Assembly: GCA_041687335.1 (NCBI GenBank)
Contig: JAWLCE010000002.1
Location: forward strand, 1-64,000
Direction: 5' to 3'
Source of the DNA: JAJFUE01 sp041687335
Lineage (GTDB): Bacteria; Sumerlaeota; Sumerlaeia; MVZB01
Length of the DNA stretch: 64,000 nt
Shown here piece by piece: positions 45,109-53,620 of this stretch (position 1 is its first letter; every line of letters begins with the position of its first letter). The translations under genes and the position numbers were made by a program. The notes under the pieces were generated by a model. It ran no database searches and had not been told where the DNA came from. It saw only the letters and a program-made list of their open reading frames with translations.

Positions 45109-47322
45109 ATGCCAACCACCGCCAATCATGCCGAGCTGGTCCCAGAACTGGTGCGCCTGTTCCATGCCGCCGGGCTGCTGGGCGAGGCCGAGTATCAGGC
45201 CTGCTTCAAGCGCCAGCAGAAGCACAAGCCGATCCTGGAGGTCCTGACGCAGGATGTCTCGTTGGGGACGCTGCGCGACCTGCTCTACGCCGAGGTGACG
45301 CTGCGCGGCAGTCAGCCGGCCTCGGAGTCGCTGCACATGGGCCTGACCTCCTCGCGGGCCGTGGGCGAGCGCGAGCTGATCGAGCTGCTGGCCTTGCAGC
45401 GGCCGACGGCGCAGGCGCTGATCGAACCGCTGGCTGCGGACGGCGCATTGGGCGAGGAAGCGGCGCGGCTGGCAATCGAGGAGGCGGCGCGCCGGGGCGC
45501 GGGCGATGCTTCCTGGTTGCTCACCGACGGCCATGTAAGCGCCGGTCGGGTGCACGACTGGCTGAATGACGGCCGTTCGCGCCACTCGCGCGCCACGGCA
45601 CTGATGCTGGCGCTGGTGCTGGCCCGCCACAACGAACTGCTTGAGGAAGCTGACTTCGAGGGGGCGCTGGCACTGCTCGAGCTGCCGGCCGACGATGCCT
45701 GCGCGCGCCTGTCCGGGGAGTATGGCCTGACTTCCGCGCTCATCGCCGGCCGCATCGACGAAGGCATGCGCCTGCCCTTTCTGACTCCGGCCGAGGCGGA
45801 GCCGGATTCGGGAACGGCGGCCAACTTCCCCATGGATTTCCTCCGCCGGCGTTCGCTGGCCCCCGTCTGGCGACGCGGGCCCTTGCTGGCCGTGGCCACC
45901 GCCGAGCCTTTCGACCTGCCGTTATGGGGGTTGTTGCGCTGGGTCAGTGGCTGCTGGGTCCAACCCTTGTTTGCCCCCACCCAGGATATTATTGCCCTGC
46001 TCGATCGCCTGAATCGTGGTGCCGCAGAGCCCGAATCGCCGTCCGAACGGCGACCCGAGTCGCGACTGACGCCGCCGGCCGCCCCGATGGCCAAGACGGC
46101 CCAACCGGCTCCCGCGCGCGGGACGGCCCGCGCCGAGGTCTTCGTCGCCGATTCGGTCTCGGCCGTCCAACTGGTCAGCTCGCTGATCGAGGGGGCAATT
46201 CAGAAGCGCGCCACCGACATTCACCTCGAGCCGCTGGCCGGGGCAATGGGGGTGCGCTACCGGATCGACGGCGAGCTGCATCGCGTGGCAACCGTGCCGG
46301 CGGCGCTGATGCAGCCGGTGGTTTCGCGCGTCAAGGTGCTGGCCGAGCTGGATGTCACCGAGCGCCGCCGTCCCCAGGACGGCCACTTCGAGCTGCGCCT
46401 GGGCGAGCGGGCGATTGACTTCCGCATCTCGACGCTGCCCGCGGTCCACGGCGAAAAGATCGTCATCCGCATCCTCGATTCGGCGCGGGTCTCGATGGGG
46501 TTGGATGACCTGGGCCTGCTGCCCGACCAGCGCCGGCTGTTCGAGCAGATGATCGAGCGCCCCCATGGGGTGATCCTGGTCACGGGCCCCACCGGCAGCG
46601 GCAAGACCACCACCCTTTACACCGCGTTGAGTCTGCTCAACGTCGAAAACAGAAATCTGGTCACCATCGAGGACCCGGTCGAATACCAACTGGCGGGTGT
46701 CAACCAGGTCCAGGTCGACAGCCACATCGGCATGGGCTTTGCCGAGGGGCTGCGCTCGATTTTGCGCCAGGACCCCGACGTCATCATGGTGGGCGAGATT
46801 CGTGACGGCGACACGGTCCAGATCGCGATGCGCGCCGCCCTGACCGGTCACCTGGTGCTCTCGACGCTGCACACCAACTCGGCGCTGGGGACGATCGACG
46901 CGCTGGTCCAACTCGGTGCCCAGCGTTTCATGGTCGCCGGCGCGGTGATGGGCATTCTCAGCCAGCGCCTGTTGCGCCTGCTGTGCCCCGGCTGCCGACG
47001 GCGCCAGGCGATCCGGCCCGAGATGGCGCGCCAGTTGGGGCTGGAGGAGACGGCCAAGCGTCGGATCTGGCGGCCGGTGGGCTGCGGGGACTGTCTTGGC
47101 TCAGGCTATCAGGGGCGCGAGGGCACCTTCGAGGTGATCTCGCTCAGCGAGGAGCTGCGCCCGCTGGTGGCCGACCCGACCGCCGACGCGGCGCTGGTAC
47201 AGGCCGTGCGCCAGCAGGGGATGATTTGCCTGCGCACGGCGGCGGCGCGCAAAGTCATCGAAGGACGGACTTCGTTTGAGGAAGTCGCCCGCAAGATCTT
47301 ATTTGAAATCCCGGCAGCCTGA
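45109..47322 (+). CDS. GspE/PilB-type secretion ATPase
   Basis: This 737-aa hexameric motor ATPase has a long N-terminal region (1-360) with MshEN/GspE_N-like sequence near 250-310 (FLRRRSLAPVWRRGPLLAVA). The motor domain follows: Walker A TGPTGSGKTT, the Asp box IVTIEDPVEYQL, Walker B QDPDVIMVGEIRDGDT, the His box and a tetra-Cys zinc site CPGC ... CGDC. All catalytic features are present. The ribosome site AGGAGG fixes the ATG at 45109; the frame upstream overlaps the GspK-like gene. It powers pseudopilus or pilus extension with the GspF-like protein downstream. Confidence 0.92.
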   Translation: MPTTANHAELVPELVRLFHAAGLLGEAEYQACFKRQQKHKPILEVLTQDVSLGTLRDLLYAEVTLRGSQPASESLHMGLTSSRAVGERELIELLALQRPTAQALIEPLAADGALGEEAARLAIEEAARRGAGDASWLLTDGHVSAGRVHDWLNDGRSRHSRATALMLALVLARHNELLEEADFEGALALLELPADDACARLSGEYGLTSALIAGRIDEGMRLPFLTPAEAEPDSGTAANFPMDFLRRRSLAPVWRRGPLLAVATAEPFDLPLWGLLRWVSGCWVQPLFAPTQDIIALLDRLNRGAAEPESPSERRPESRLTPPAAPMAKTAQPAPARGTARAEVFVADSVSAVQLVSSLIEGAIQKRATDIHLEPLAGAMGVRYRIDGELHRVATVPAALMQPVVSRVKVLAELDVTERRRPQDGHFELRLGERAIDFRISTLPAVHGEKIVIRILDSARVSMGLDDLGLLPDQRRLFEQMIERPHGVILVTGPTGSGKTTTLYTALSLLNVENRNLVTIEDPVEYQLAGVNQVQVDSHIGMGFAEGLRSILRQDPDVIMVGEIRDGDTVQIAMRAALTGHLVLSTLHTNSALGTIDALVQLGAQRFMVAGAVMGILSQRLLRLLCPGCRRRQAIRPEMARQLGLEETAKRRIWRPVGCGDCLGSGYQGREGTFEVISLSEELRPLVADPTADAALVQAVRQQGMICLRTAAARKVIEGRTSFEEVARKILFEIPAA

Positions 47323-47356
47323 TTTGGAAACGAGACCACCGCGGAGGACCTGACCC

Positions 47357-48577
47357 ATGGCCAACAGGAAACAGACTGACTCCAGCCCCGAGCGCCCGGA
47401 GGGGGACTTCACGCTGCACGAGGCGCTCTCGCGCAAGGGTCCGGCCGCCGCCGAGGAGCCGCCGCGCACCAGCGGCGAGGCGCTGTCCAGCCCCGCCCCC
47501 GCCCCGGCCGAATCGGCGATGGCCCGGCCGATCAGCCTGTGGGGACCCAACAACATGGAGCGGGCGATCTTCTGCCGCCAGTTCGCGACCCTGACCCAGG
47601 TCGGCATTCCGGTGCTGCGCGCGCTGCGGATGCTGGCCCAGCGCACCAGCCACGGCAAGCTGCGCGCGGCGATCGAGGAGGCCGCGCTGGGGGTCGAGCA
47701 GGGCGAGCCGATCCATCAGGCGATGGCCCGGCGCGAGCGCGTCTTCACCCCGCTGGTGGTCGGGATCGTGCGCGTCGGCGGAATGGGCGGCATCCTGGAG
47801 AGCTCGCTGCAGCGGCTGGCCGACATCATGGAATCCAAGGCGCGCATCCGGCGCCAGGTCCGCTCGGCCGCGATGTATCCGCTTGTCGCGCTCACGGTGG
47901 CCTTCGCCGTGGTCATGCTGATCATGGTCAAGGCCATCCCGGTCTTCGCGGAGGTCTATAACCAGAGCGAGGCCGAGTTGCCCGACGCCACGAAGCTCAT
48001 CATGGCGATGTCCGAGTTCCTGGTGGTGGCGTGGCCGCTGCTGGTGGTCGGGCTGATCGGGGGGATCATCGGCCTGGGCGCGTGGGGGCGGACGGCCTCT
48101 GGGCGGCGCGCCTTCTCCTGGATCGCGCTGCGGACGCCGATCCTGAGCGGCATCACCCGCAAGATCACGGTCGCTCGTTCCTGCCGCACGCTGGGGGGGC
48201 TCGCCTCGGCGGGCATCCCACTGATCGAGGCGATCCGGCTGACCGGGGACACCAGTGAGAACACGCTGGTCGCGGACGCCTGGGCGCAGGTGGCCACGGC
48301 CATCGAGCGCGGTGACCGGATGAGCGAGCCGCTGGCGCGCGCGCGCATCTTTCCGCCGTTGGTGGTCGACATGATCGCCGTGGGCGAGGAGACCGGCACG
48401 CTCGATTCGATGCTCGGCAAGATCGCCGACACCTATGACGAGGAGGTCGATGCCACGTTGTCGGGGCTGGCCTCGATTGTTGAGCCGGTCCTGATCGTCC
48501 TGCTGGGCGGGATCGTGATGTTCATCGCCGCCGCCGTGCTGCTGCCCTATTTCAACATGGCCAAGATCGTCGGCTGA
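47357..48577 (+). CDS. GspF/PilC-type inner-membrane platform protein
   Basis: This 406-aa protein has a disordered Pro/Ala-rich start (1-60). Two T2SSF domains follow, each with the FCRQFATLTQVGIPVLRALR / SCRTLGGLASAGIPLIEAIR pattern. Three membrane helices lie near 170-195, 215-240 and 375-400. It anchors the GspE ATPase in the inner membrane. The operon ends at the terminator at 48612. No secretin, major pseudopilin GspG, GspL or GspM gene is in the window. Confidence 0.92.
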   Translation: MANRKQTDSSPERPEGDFTLHEALSRKGPAAAEEPPRTSGEALSSPAPAPAESAMARPISLWGPNNMERAIFCRQFATLTQVGIPVLRALRMLAQRTSHGKLRAAIEEAALGVEQGEPIHQAMARRERVFTPLVVGIVRVGGMGGILESSLQRLADIMESKARIRRQVRSAAMYPLVALTVAFAVVMLIMVKAIPVFAEVYNQSEAELPDATKLIMAMSEFLVVAWPLLVVGLIGGIIGLGAWGRTASGRRAFSWIALRTPILSGITRKITVARSCRTLGGLASAGIPLIEAIRLTGDTSENTLVADAWAQVATAIERGDRMSEPLARARIFPPLVVDMIAVGEETGTLDSMLGKIADTYDEEVDATLSGLASIVEPVLIVLLGGIVMFIAAAVLLPYFNMAKIVG

Positions 48578-48611
48578 CGAGGCCCGCGCCACCGGCAGAC
48601 TCTCGAATTCG

Positions 48612-48640
48612 AGTGGGGGGGGACCCCCCCACTTTTTTTT
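48612..48640 (+). terminator. Terminator after the pilus operon
   Basis: AGTGGGGGGG pairs with CCCCCCCACT, followed by eight T residues. Confidence 0.85.
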
Positions 48641-48652
48641 ATGGAATTCCAA

Positions 48653-48681
48653 CTGACAAGTGAGCGCAAGAGGGATATATT
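48653..48681 (+). promoter_or_regulatory. Sigma-70-type promoter for the double-receiver gene
   Basis: CTGACA and TATATT are separated by exactly 17 bases, just after a terminator and about 100 bases before the ATG at 48789. This is one of the best promoter matches in the window. Confidence 0.6.
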
Positions 48682-48788
48682 GCGCTGATGGTCCACGGCG
48701 CTGCCGTGGCTGGTGGGGGTGTGCCGTGCCGGGACGGGAGTATCTTCGGTCGGTCCGCACCATTGAAAATAGTATGGTTGGAGCTGGA

Positions 48789-49820
48789 ATGAGTCGCTAT
48801 CGGATCATGATCGTCGACGATGAGGAAGACCTGCGGCACGTCCTGCGGTTGACGCTGGAGTCGCGTTTCGAAGTCGTCGAGGCCTGTGACGGGCTGGACG
48901 CCTTGAGCAAGCTGGAGACCCACGAGCCTGATTTCGCGATCATCGACGTGATGATGCCGCTGATGGACGGCTTCCAGCTGTGCGAGGCGATCCGCCGCCA
49001 CAAGAGCTTCAAGAACATGCAGGTGATGTTCCTGTCGGGCCACGGCAGCCGCGAGAACATCAAGCGCGGCTATGCGGTCGGGGCCAACCTGTTCATGCCC
49101 AAGCCGATCGACCCGGAGCGGCTGGTTCGAAATGTTGAGTTTACGATCCGCCACGAGATGCCGCCGCTGCGCAACAAGCGCTATAGCATTGAGCAACTGC
49201 GTCAGATGGAGGCCCCCAGCGGAGGTGGCGAACCGGCGCCCGCGCCCAAGAACCAGCCCCAGGCCCAGGCCGCCCCGACCCCAGCCAGCGGCATTCCCCG
49301 GCCGCGCCTGCTGCTGATCGACGACGACGAGGAACTGGTGCGGATGATGACGCTGGCGCTGCGTGAGCGCTTCGAGGTCTTCAGCGCCGCCGATGGGATG
49401 GATGCGGTCCAGCGTCTGGTCGATTATGAGCCCGACCTGTTGCTGCTCGACATCATGATGCCGCGCATGAACGGCTACCAGTTTCTGCAGTCGCTGCGCG
49501 GCAATTCGGCCTTTGAGCGGCTGCCGGTGGTCGTGATCTCGGCCAAGGCCTCGCAGCGCGAGCGTGACTATGCGGCGCGGCTGGGCGCCAATGCCTTCCT
49601 GGCCAAGCCCTACCGGCTCAACCAGCTTCTGCAGGCGATTGAGGGGATCATCGACACCCCCGGCTTCCGCGTGCAGCCCAAGCGGCGCACGCCTGAACAG
49701 ATCGAGGAGGGCCTCGAGGCCGAAGTGAAGGCGCGCACCGCCCGCGATGAGGAACTGAATCGGCGCAGCCGTTTCGCCCCCGCTTCGGACGCCGGCCTCG
49801 ACCGGGACCGCGACCGCTGA
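48789..49820 (+). CDS. Double-receiver response regulator
   Basis: This 343-aa protein has two CheY-like receiver domains and no DNA-binding or enzymatic output. The first (4-118) has the acidic pair VDDEE and phosphoacceptor Asp53 in IIDVMMP. The second (about 172-290) has IDDDEE and Asp in LLDIMMP. They are joined by a Pro/Ala/Gln linker, and a charged C-terminal tail follows. Such proteins relay phosphate or act through protein contacts. GGAG precedes the ATG at 48789. It may pair with the orphan kinase at 42285. The aldolase follows 2 bases later. Confidence 0.9.
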   Translation: MSRYRIMIVDDEEDLRHVLRLTLESRFEVVEACDGLDALSKLETHEPDFAIIDVMMPLMDGFQLCEAIRRHKSFKNMQVMFLSGHGSRENIKRGYAVGANLFMPKPIDPERLVRNVEFTIRHEMPPLRNKRYSIEQLRQMEAPSGGGEPAPAPKNQPQAQAAPTPASGIPRPRLLLIDDDEELVRMMTLALRERFEVFSAADGMDAVQRLVDYEPDLLLLDIMMPRMNGYQFLQSLRGNSAFERLPVVVISAKASQRERDYAARLGANAFLAKPYRLNQLLQAIEGIIDTPGFRVQPKRRTPEQIEEGLEAEVKARTARDEELNRRSRFAPASDAGLDRDRDR

Positions 49821-49822
49821 CT

Positions 49823-50467
49823 ATGAGCACGCCTCACGAGACACCCCGGCGCGAGATCGCCCGTTTCATGCGCCGGCTTTACGCGCGCGGCCTGACGACG
49901 ACCTCGGGCGGCAATATTTCCATCCTGATCGAGGACGACCTGCTGGCAATCTCGCCGGCGGGGCTGGACAAGGGCCGGCTGTGTGCGGACCAGGTCGCAT
50001 TGATGCGCCTGGAGGGCCGGCTGCTGTCTGGCCCGCGCCCCACCAGCGAGTGGCGGATGCACGCGCGCATCCTGCAGCGCCGCCCCGACGTGCGGGCCAT
50101 TGTTCATGCACACCCCCCCGTCGCCTGCGCCTTCAGCGCCGCCCGCACCCCGATCAACACGCGCCTGACCGGCGAGCCCTGGATGATGCTGGGCGAGATC
50201 GGCCGGGCGCCCTATGCCCTGACCGGCAGCGATGAGTTGGCCGAGGCCGCCGCCGAGGTGGCCGCCGGCGGCGCCCAGGCCCTGCTGCTCGACAATCACG
50301 GGGTGGTGGCGCTGGGGGCGACGCTGCTCGAGGCCTTTGACCGGCTCGAGCTGGTGGAGGCCGCTGCCCGCATCACGCTGACCGCCCGCCAGTTGGGGGG
50401 TTGCAGCGAGCTAAACCCTGTCCAATGCGCCGAGCTGGACCGCCTTGTCGGCCGCTCCCCCGCGTGA
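49823..50467 (+). CDS. Class II aldolase/adducin-family protein
   Basis: This 214-aa enzyme resembles L-fuculose-phosphate aldolase and ribulose-phosphate 4-epimerase. It has LTTTSGGNIS (substrate phosphate), the catalytic Glu in TSEWRMHARI, zinc ligands HAHPP and the third His in LLDNHGVVALG. It probably cleaves or rearranges a sugar phosphate to dihydroxyacetone phosphate; the specific sugar is unclear. It is translationally linked to the response regulator gene, an odd pairing. Confidence 0.85.
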   Translation: MSTPHETPRREIARFMRRLYARGLTTTSGGNISILIEDDLLAISPAGLDKGRLCADQVALMRLEGRLLSGPRPTSEWRMHARILQRRPDVRAIVHAHPPVACAFSAARTPINTRLTGEPWMMLGEIGRAPYALTGSDELAEAAAEVAAGGAQALLLDNHGVVALGATLLEAFDRLELVEAAARITLTARQLGGCSELNPVQCAELDRLVGRSPA

Positions 50468-50789
50468 TTTGCGCTCCTTCGGTCATCGGACTTGTGTTCC
50501 TGAACATGATTCAAGACCGCCCTTTGCGTCCTTTGGTTATTTCCTTGGCCCCTTGGCGACCAAAAGCATCAAGGATCGAGCGCCGCCGGCATGAATCGCA
50601 AAAAAAGTTGACTGTTTGCCGGTTTGCGGTTCTGATATGAGTCGGTTTGCTGGCAGGTGACGTGGGCGGCGGGGTGTTTGTTTGCACAGGCGTGGGCACC
50701 CTCTCGCTTGGCCGCCGGCAGCCAGCCTTGCCACACCTATCTGAAAACGTGGGCGTTGCGGACGCACCAGAAGTCTGGAGGACCCGAGC
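50468..50789. other. Gap with a CGCAAAG-family repeat and possible promoter
   Basis: No gene is seen. An inverted member of the CGCAAAG repeat family is at 50518-50565. TTGACT at 50608 with TGATAT at 50633 has a 19-base spacer, too long for a confident promoter, but AT-rich sequence around it makes transcription of the lipoprotein gene from here plausible. Confidence 0.4.
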
Positions 50790-51533
50790 ATGAAGCAAGC
50801 GGCGCGGATGATGATGGCGGTCGCCCTGATCGCGATGGTGGTGGCCGCCAGCGGCTGCCGTTACACGACCAACCGTTACTACGATTTTCGTGATATCTGG
50901 GCCGTCGGCGCGGGCATCACCGGCGAAAACCCCGTCACCGGGATTGTGCCCCCCAGCCTCGGCCTCTATCTGGAGCTGACCGAGTTCCTGCACCTGGGCG
51001 CGCTGACCCACAACGGCATGACCGCTGAAATGGACCTGCGCGGCACCTTCGTCGGCCCCGAGAGCACGACCCGGTTCGGCTTCCTGTGGTGGCAGTCGCT
51101 GCAGAAGTATCAGGACTACAACAACGCTGTCTACATGAACGCCTTCAAGGATGAGCTATTCCCCTGGTCGCAGCGGATGGCCTCGATCGAGATGTCATGG
51201 CTCGGTCGTCCGGCCAAGCGTCTGCACTATCAACCCTGGGGCATGCACATGCAGCGCGGCAGCTTCCTGGCGCACCGCGGCTATCAGTACTGGGCCTACT
51301 CCGGCGCGCAACTGGCGCTTTCCGACCCGATCCTCACGCACATGGGTTTCATGCTGCGCTTCGGCTTTGATCTCTCCGAGGTCTCCGACTTCCTGCTGGG
51401 CGTCGTCTGCGTCGACGCGCTCAAGCGGGACGACCTGACCCGCGACGAGTATGAGATCTTCCGTCGCCGCGGCAAGGATGCACCGTGCGACATCATGGGG
51501 ATCGAGGTCGTACCGGCCCAGCCGCGCATCTGA
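50790..51533 (+). CDS. Putative outer-membrane or periplasmic lipoprotein of unknown function
   Basis: This 247-aa protein has a lipoprotein signal peptide with lipobox VAASGC (Cys23). The mature part begins RYTTNRYYDFRDIWAVGAGI and has repeated Gly-rich beta motifs (LYLELTEFLHLGAL, LALSDPILTHMGFMLRFGFD), suggesting a membrane-associated beta structure. I do not recognise the family. GGAGG precedes the ATG, and a terminator follows, so it is a single-gene transcript. Confidence 0.72.
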   Translation: MKQAARMMMAVALIAMVVAASGCRYTTNRYYDFRDIWAVGAGITGENPVTGIVPPSLGLYLELTEFLHLGALTHNGMTAEMDLRGTFVGPESTTRFGFLWWQSLQKYQDYNNAVYMNAFKDELFPWSQRMASIEMSWLGRPAKRLHYQPWGMHMQRGSFLAHRGYQYWAYSGAQLALSDPILTHMGFMLRFGFDLSEVSDFLLGVVCVDALKRDDLTRDEYEIFRRRGKDAPCDIMGIEVVPAQPRI

Positions 51534-51555
51534 TTCTCCCCCCCGCGACCCCGAC

Positions 51556-51595
51556 CCGGCCCGGCCGCGCCACGCGCAGCCGGGCCGGTTTCTTT
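51556..51595 (+). terminator. Terminator after the lipoprotein gene
   Basis: A 10-bp perfect stem CCGGCCCGGC / GCCGGGCCGG is followed by TTTCTTT. A CGCAAAG-family repeat (51597-51637) starts directly after it. Confidence 0.7.
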
Positions 51596-51596
51596 G

Positions 51597-51637
51597 TCGC
51601 AAAGGCCGCAGAGACTGCTCAAAGAACGCAAAGTCGT
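51597..51637 (+). repeat. CGCAAAG-family dispersed repeat
   Basis: CGCAAAGGCCGCAGAGA followed by AGAACGCAAAGTCGT matches the copy at 38717-38756 closely, with the same order of the two halves. Confidence 0.75.
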
Positions 51638-51771
51638 GGCAAAGGCGATGTTAAGCGGGTCGGAGGGGCGCGATGAACAACCAAGGGTTTGATTGACGGG
51701 GGCGACGCGGGGGCGTAAAAATGTGGGGCGGCGGCGCGGGCCGCCGCGACTTTCACGGATTGGCCGACGGC

Positions 51772-52494
51772 ATGGAAATCAAGGTCAACGACCTCCACAA
51801 GAGCTTTGGGCCGATCAAGGTGCTCGATGGGGTGACCCTGACCATCCCGAGCGGGGGCATCACCACGATCATCGGCGGCTCGGGCACCGGCAAAAGCGTT
51901 TTCCTCAAGCACCTGATCGGCCTGATGGTGCCCGACCGGGGCTCCATTCGCATCGACGACCGAGAGATCGTCGGCCTGAAGGAGCACGAGTTGCTGCCGA
52001 TCCGCCGCCGCTTTGGCATGCTGTTCCAGGGCGGGGCGCTGCTGGCCTCGCTCAGTTGCGGCGAGAACGCGATGCTGGGCGTGCTCGAACTGGGGCTGGC
52101 CGACCGCGAGGAGGCCCACCGCCGCGCCTGCGAGAAGCTGCGCATGGTGGGGCTCGATGGGGCATTCGACAAGATGCCGGCCGAGATGTCGGGCGGCATG
52201 ATCAAGCGCGCCGCGATCGCGCGCGCGCTGATGATGGAGCCCGAATGCGTGCTGTATGACGAGCCGACCGCCGGTCTGGACCCCCCGCGCGCGCGCCAGA
52301 TTGAGGAGGTCATCATGGAGGTCAACCAGGCCTCGGGCGCCACCGCCGTGGTGGTCACCCACGACATGGACAGCGTGCGCAAGCTGGCCGACCACGTCTG
52401 GATGCTGCACGAGGGCCGGGTGATTTTTTCGGGCAATTACAAGGAGCTGGCCGCCAGCCCCGACCCCCACGTCAAGGAGTTCATCACCCGATGA
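51772..52494 (+). CDS. ABC transporter ATPase, MlaF-like
   Basis: This 240-aa ATPase has Walker A GGSGTGKS, Q-loop FQGGALLASLS, signature MSGGM, and Walker B VLYDEPTAGLDP with an H-loop THD. The FQGGALF-like Q-loop and MSGGM form are typical of the MlaF/Mkl group that moves phospholipids between membranes with MlaE and MlaD. Neither partner is encoded here. The ATG at 51772 matches the family start; an in-frame ATG at 51721 would add a Gly/Arg tail. It overlaps hisC by 4 bases (ATGA), so both genes share one transcript. Confidence 0.85.
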   Translation: MEIKVNDLHKSFGPIKVLDGVTLTIPSGGITTIIGGSGTGKSVFLKHLIGLMVPDRGSIRIDDREIVGLKEHELLPIRRRFGMLFQGGALLASLSCGENAMLGVLELGLADREEAHRRACEKLRMVGLDGAFDKMPAEMSGGMIKRAAIARALMMEPECVLYDEPTAGLDPPRARQIEEVIMEVNQASGATAVVVTHDMDSVRKLADHVWMLHEGRVIFSGNYKELAASPDPHVKEFITR

Positions 52495-53558
52495 GCGCGC
52501 CCCGCCTGGCGCCCCCTGCGCCGCGTCCCTTCCTTTCCCGGCTCGAGGCCTACACCCCCGGCGAGCAGCCCGACGGCCCCGGCTGGGTCAAGCTCAACAC
52601 CAACGAGTTCCCCTACCCGGCGGCGCCGGCGGTGCTCGAGGCGATCGTGCGCGAGGCCGCCGACACGGTGCGCGTCTACCCCAATCCCACCAGCGCGCCG
52701 CTGCGCGCGGCGCTGGGCGCCCGCCACGGCGTCGAGCCCGACCGCGTGCTGGTCGGCAACGGCTCCGATGAAATCCTGCGCCTGATCGCCCATGCCTTCC
52801 TGGGGCCCGAGCGCCCGCTGGCGATGGTCCGGCCGACCTACACGCTCTACGAGGTGCTGGCGGCGCAGTTCGAGGCCCCCGTGCAAGTCCATCCGCTGGA
52901 GGGCGAGACCGAGCTGCCCGAGACGCTTTTTACCGGCGACTGGGCTGCCTGCTTCCTGCCCGCGCCCAATCCGCCGCTGGGGACGGTCTTCGCGCGCGAG
53001 CGGCTGGAGCGACTGGCCGAGGCCGGCGGGCTGCTGGTGCTCGACGGCGCCTACGTCGATTTTGCGCCCGGCCATGACCCGATCGAGTGGCTGCGCGAGC
53101 ACCCGGCGGTAATCCATACCCGCACCTTTTCCAAGTCGTTTGGGCTGGCGGGGATGCGCGTGGGTTATGCGGTGGGCCCGCGCCCGCTGATTGCGGCGCT
53201 CGAGAAGCTGCGCGATTCCTACAATGTCAACCGCGTGAGCCAGGCCGCGGCGCTGGCGGCCGTCGGGGCGGGTGATTATTATGCCGCCCGCTGCGCCGAG
53301 ATCATCCAGTCGCGCGAGGCGCTGGCCGGCGAACTGACGCGGCGCGGGTTCAAGGTCGCGCCCAGCCAGGGCAACTTCCTCTTCGCCCGGCGGGCCGATG
53401 CGTTCGAGCTCTACCAGCGGCTCAAGGGGCGGCGCATCCTCGTGCGCCACTTCGCCCACAGCGGGCTGGAGCGCGGCGTGCGCATCACGATCGGCACTCC
53501 CGCCGAAAACGCCGCGCTGTTGGCGGGGATCGATGCCATCGCCGCCGAGGATTCCTGA
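52491..53558 (+). CDS. hisC: Histidinol-phosphate aminotransferase
   Basis: This 355-aa PLP-dependent class I/II aminotransferase converts imidazole acetol phosphate to histidinol phosphate using glutamate, in histidine biosynthesis. It has LNTNEFPYP, YPNPTSAPLRAAL, GNGSDEIL, YVDFAP and the PLP-lysine in TFSKSFGLAGMRVGY. All key motifs of HisC are present. No other his gene lies nearby, so it could instead be a HisC-like enzyme with another substrate. Confidence 0.9.
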   Translation: MSAPRLAPPAPRPFLSRLEAYTPGEQPDGPGWVKLNTNEFPYPAAPAVLEAIVREAADTVRVYPNPTSAPLRAALGARHGVEPDRVLVGNGSDEILRLIAHAFLGPERPLAMVRPTYTLYEVLAAQFEAPVQVHPLEGETELPETLFTGDWAACFLPAPNPPLGTVFARERLERLAEAGGLLVLDGAYVDFAPGHDPIEWLREHPAVIHTRTFSKSFGLAGMRVGYAVGPRPLIAALEKLRDSYNVNRVSQAAALAAVGAGDYYAARCAEIIQSREALAGELTRRGFKVAPSQGNFLFARRADAFELYQRLKGRRILVRHFAHSGLERGVRITIGTPAENAALLAGIDAIAAEDS

Positions 53559-53620
53559 GCCCAATGGGGCGCGGGGCGCGCGAAGAACCACCGGCAGTTT
53601 GATTTCTGAGGCCATCGCCC

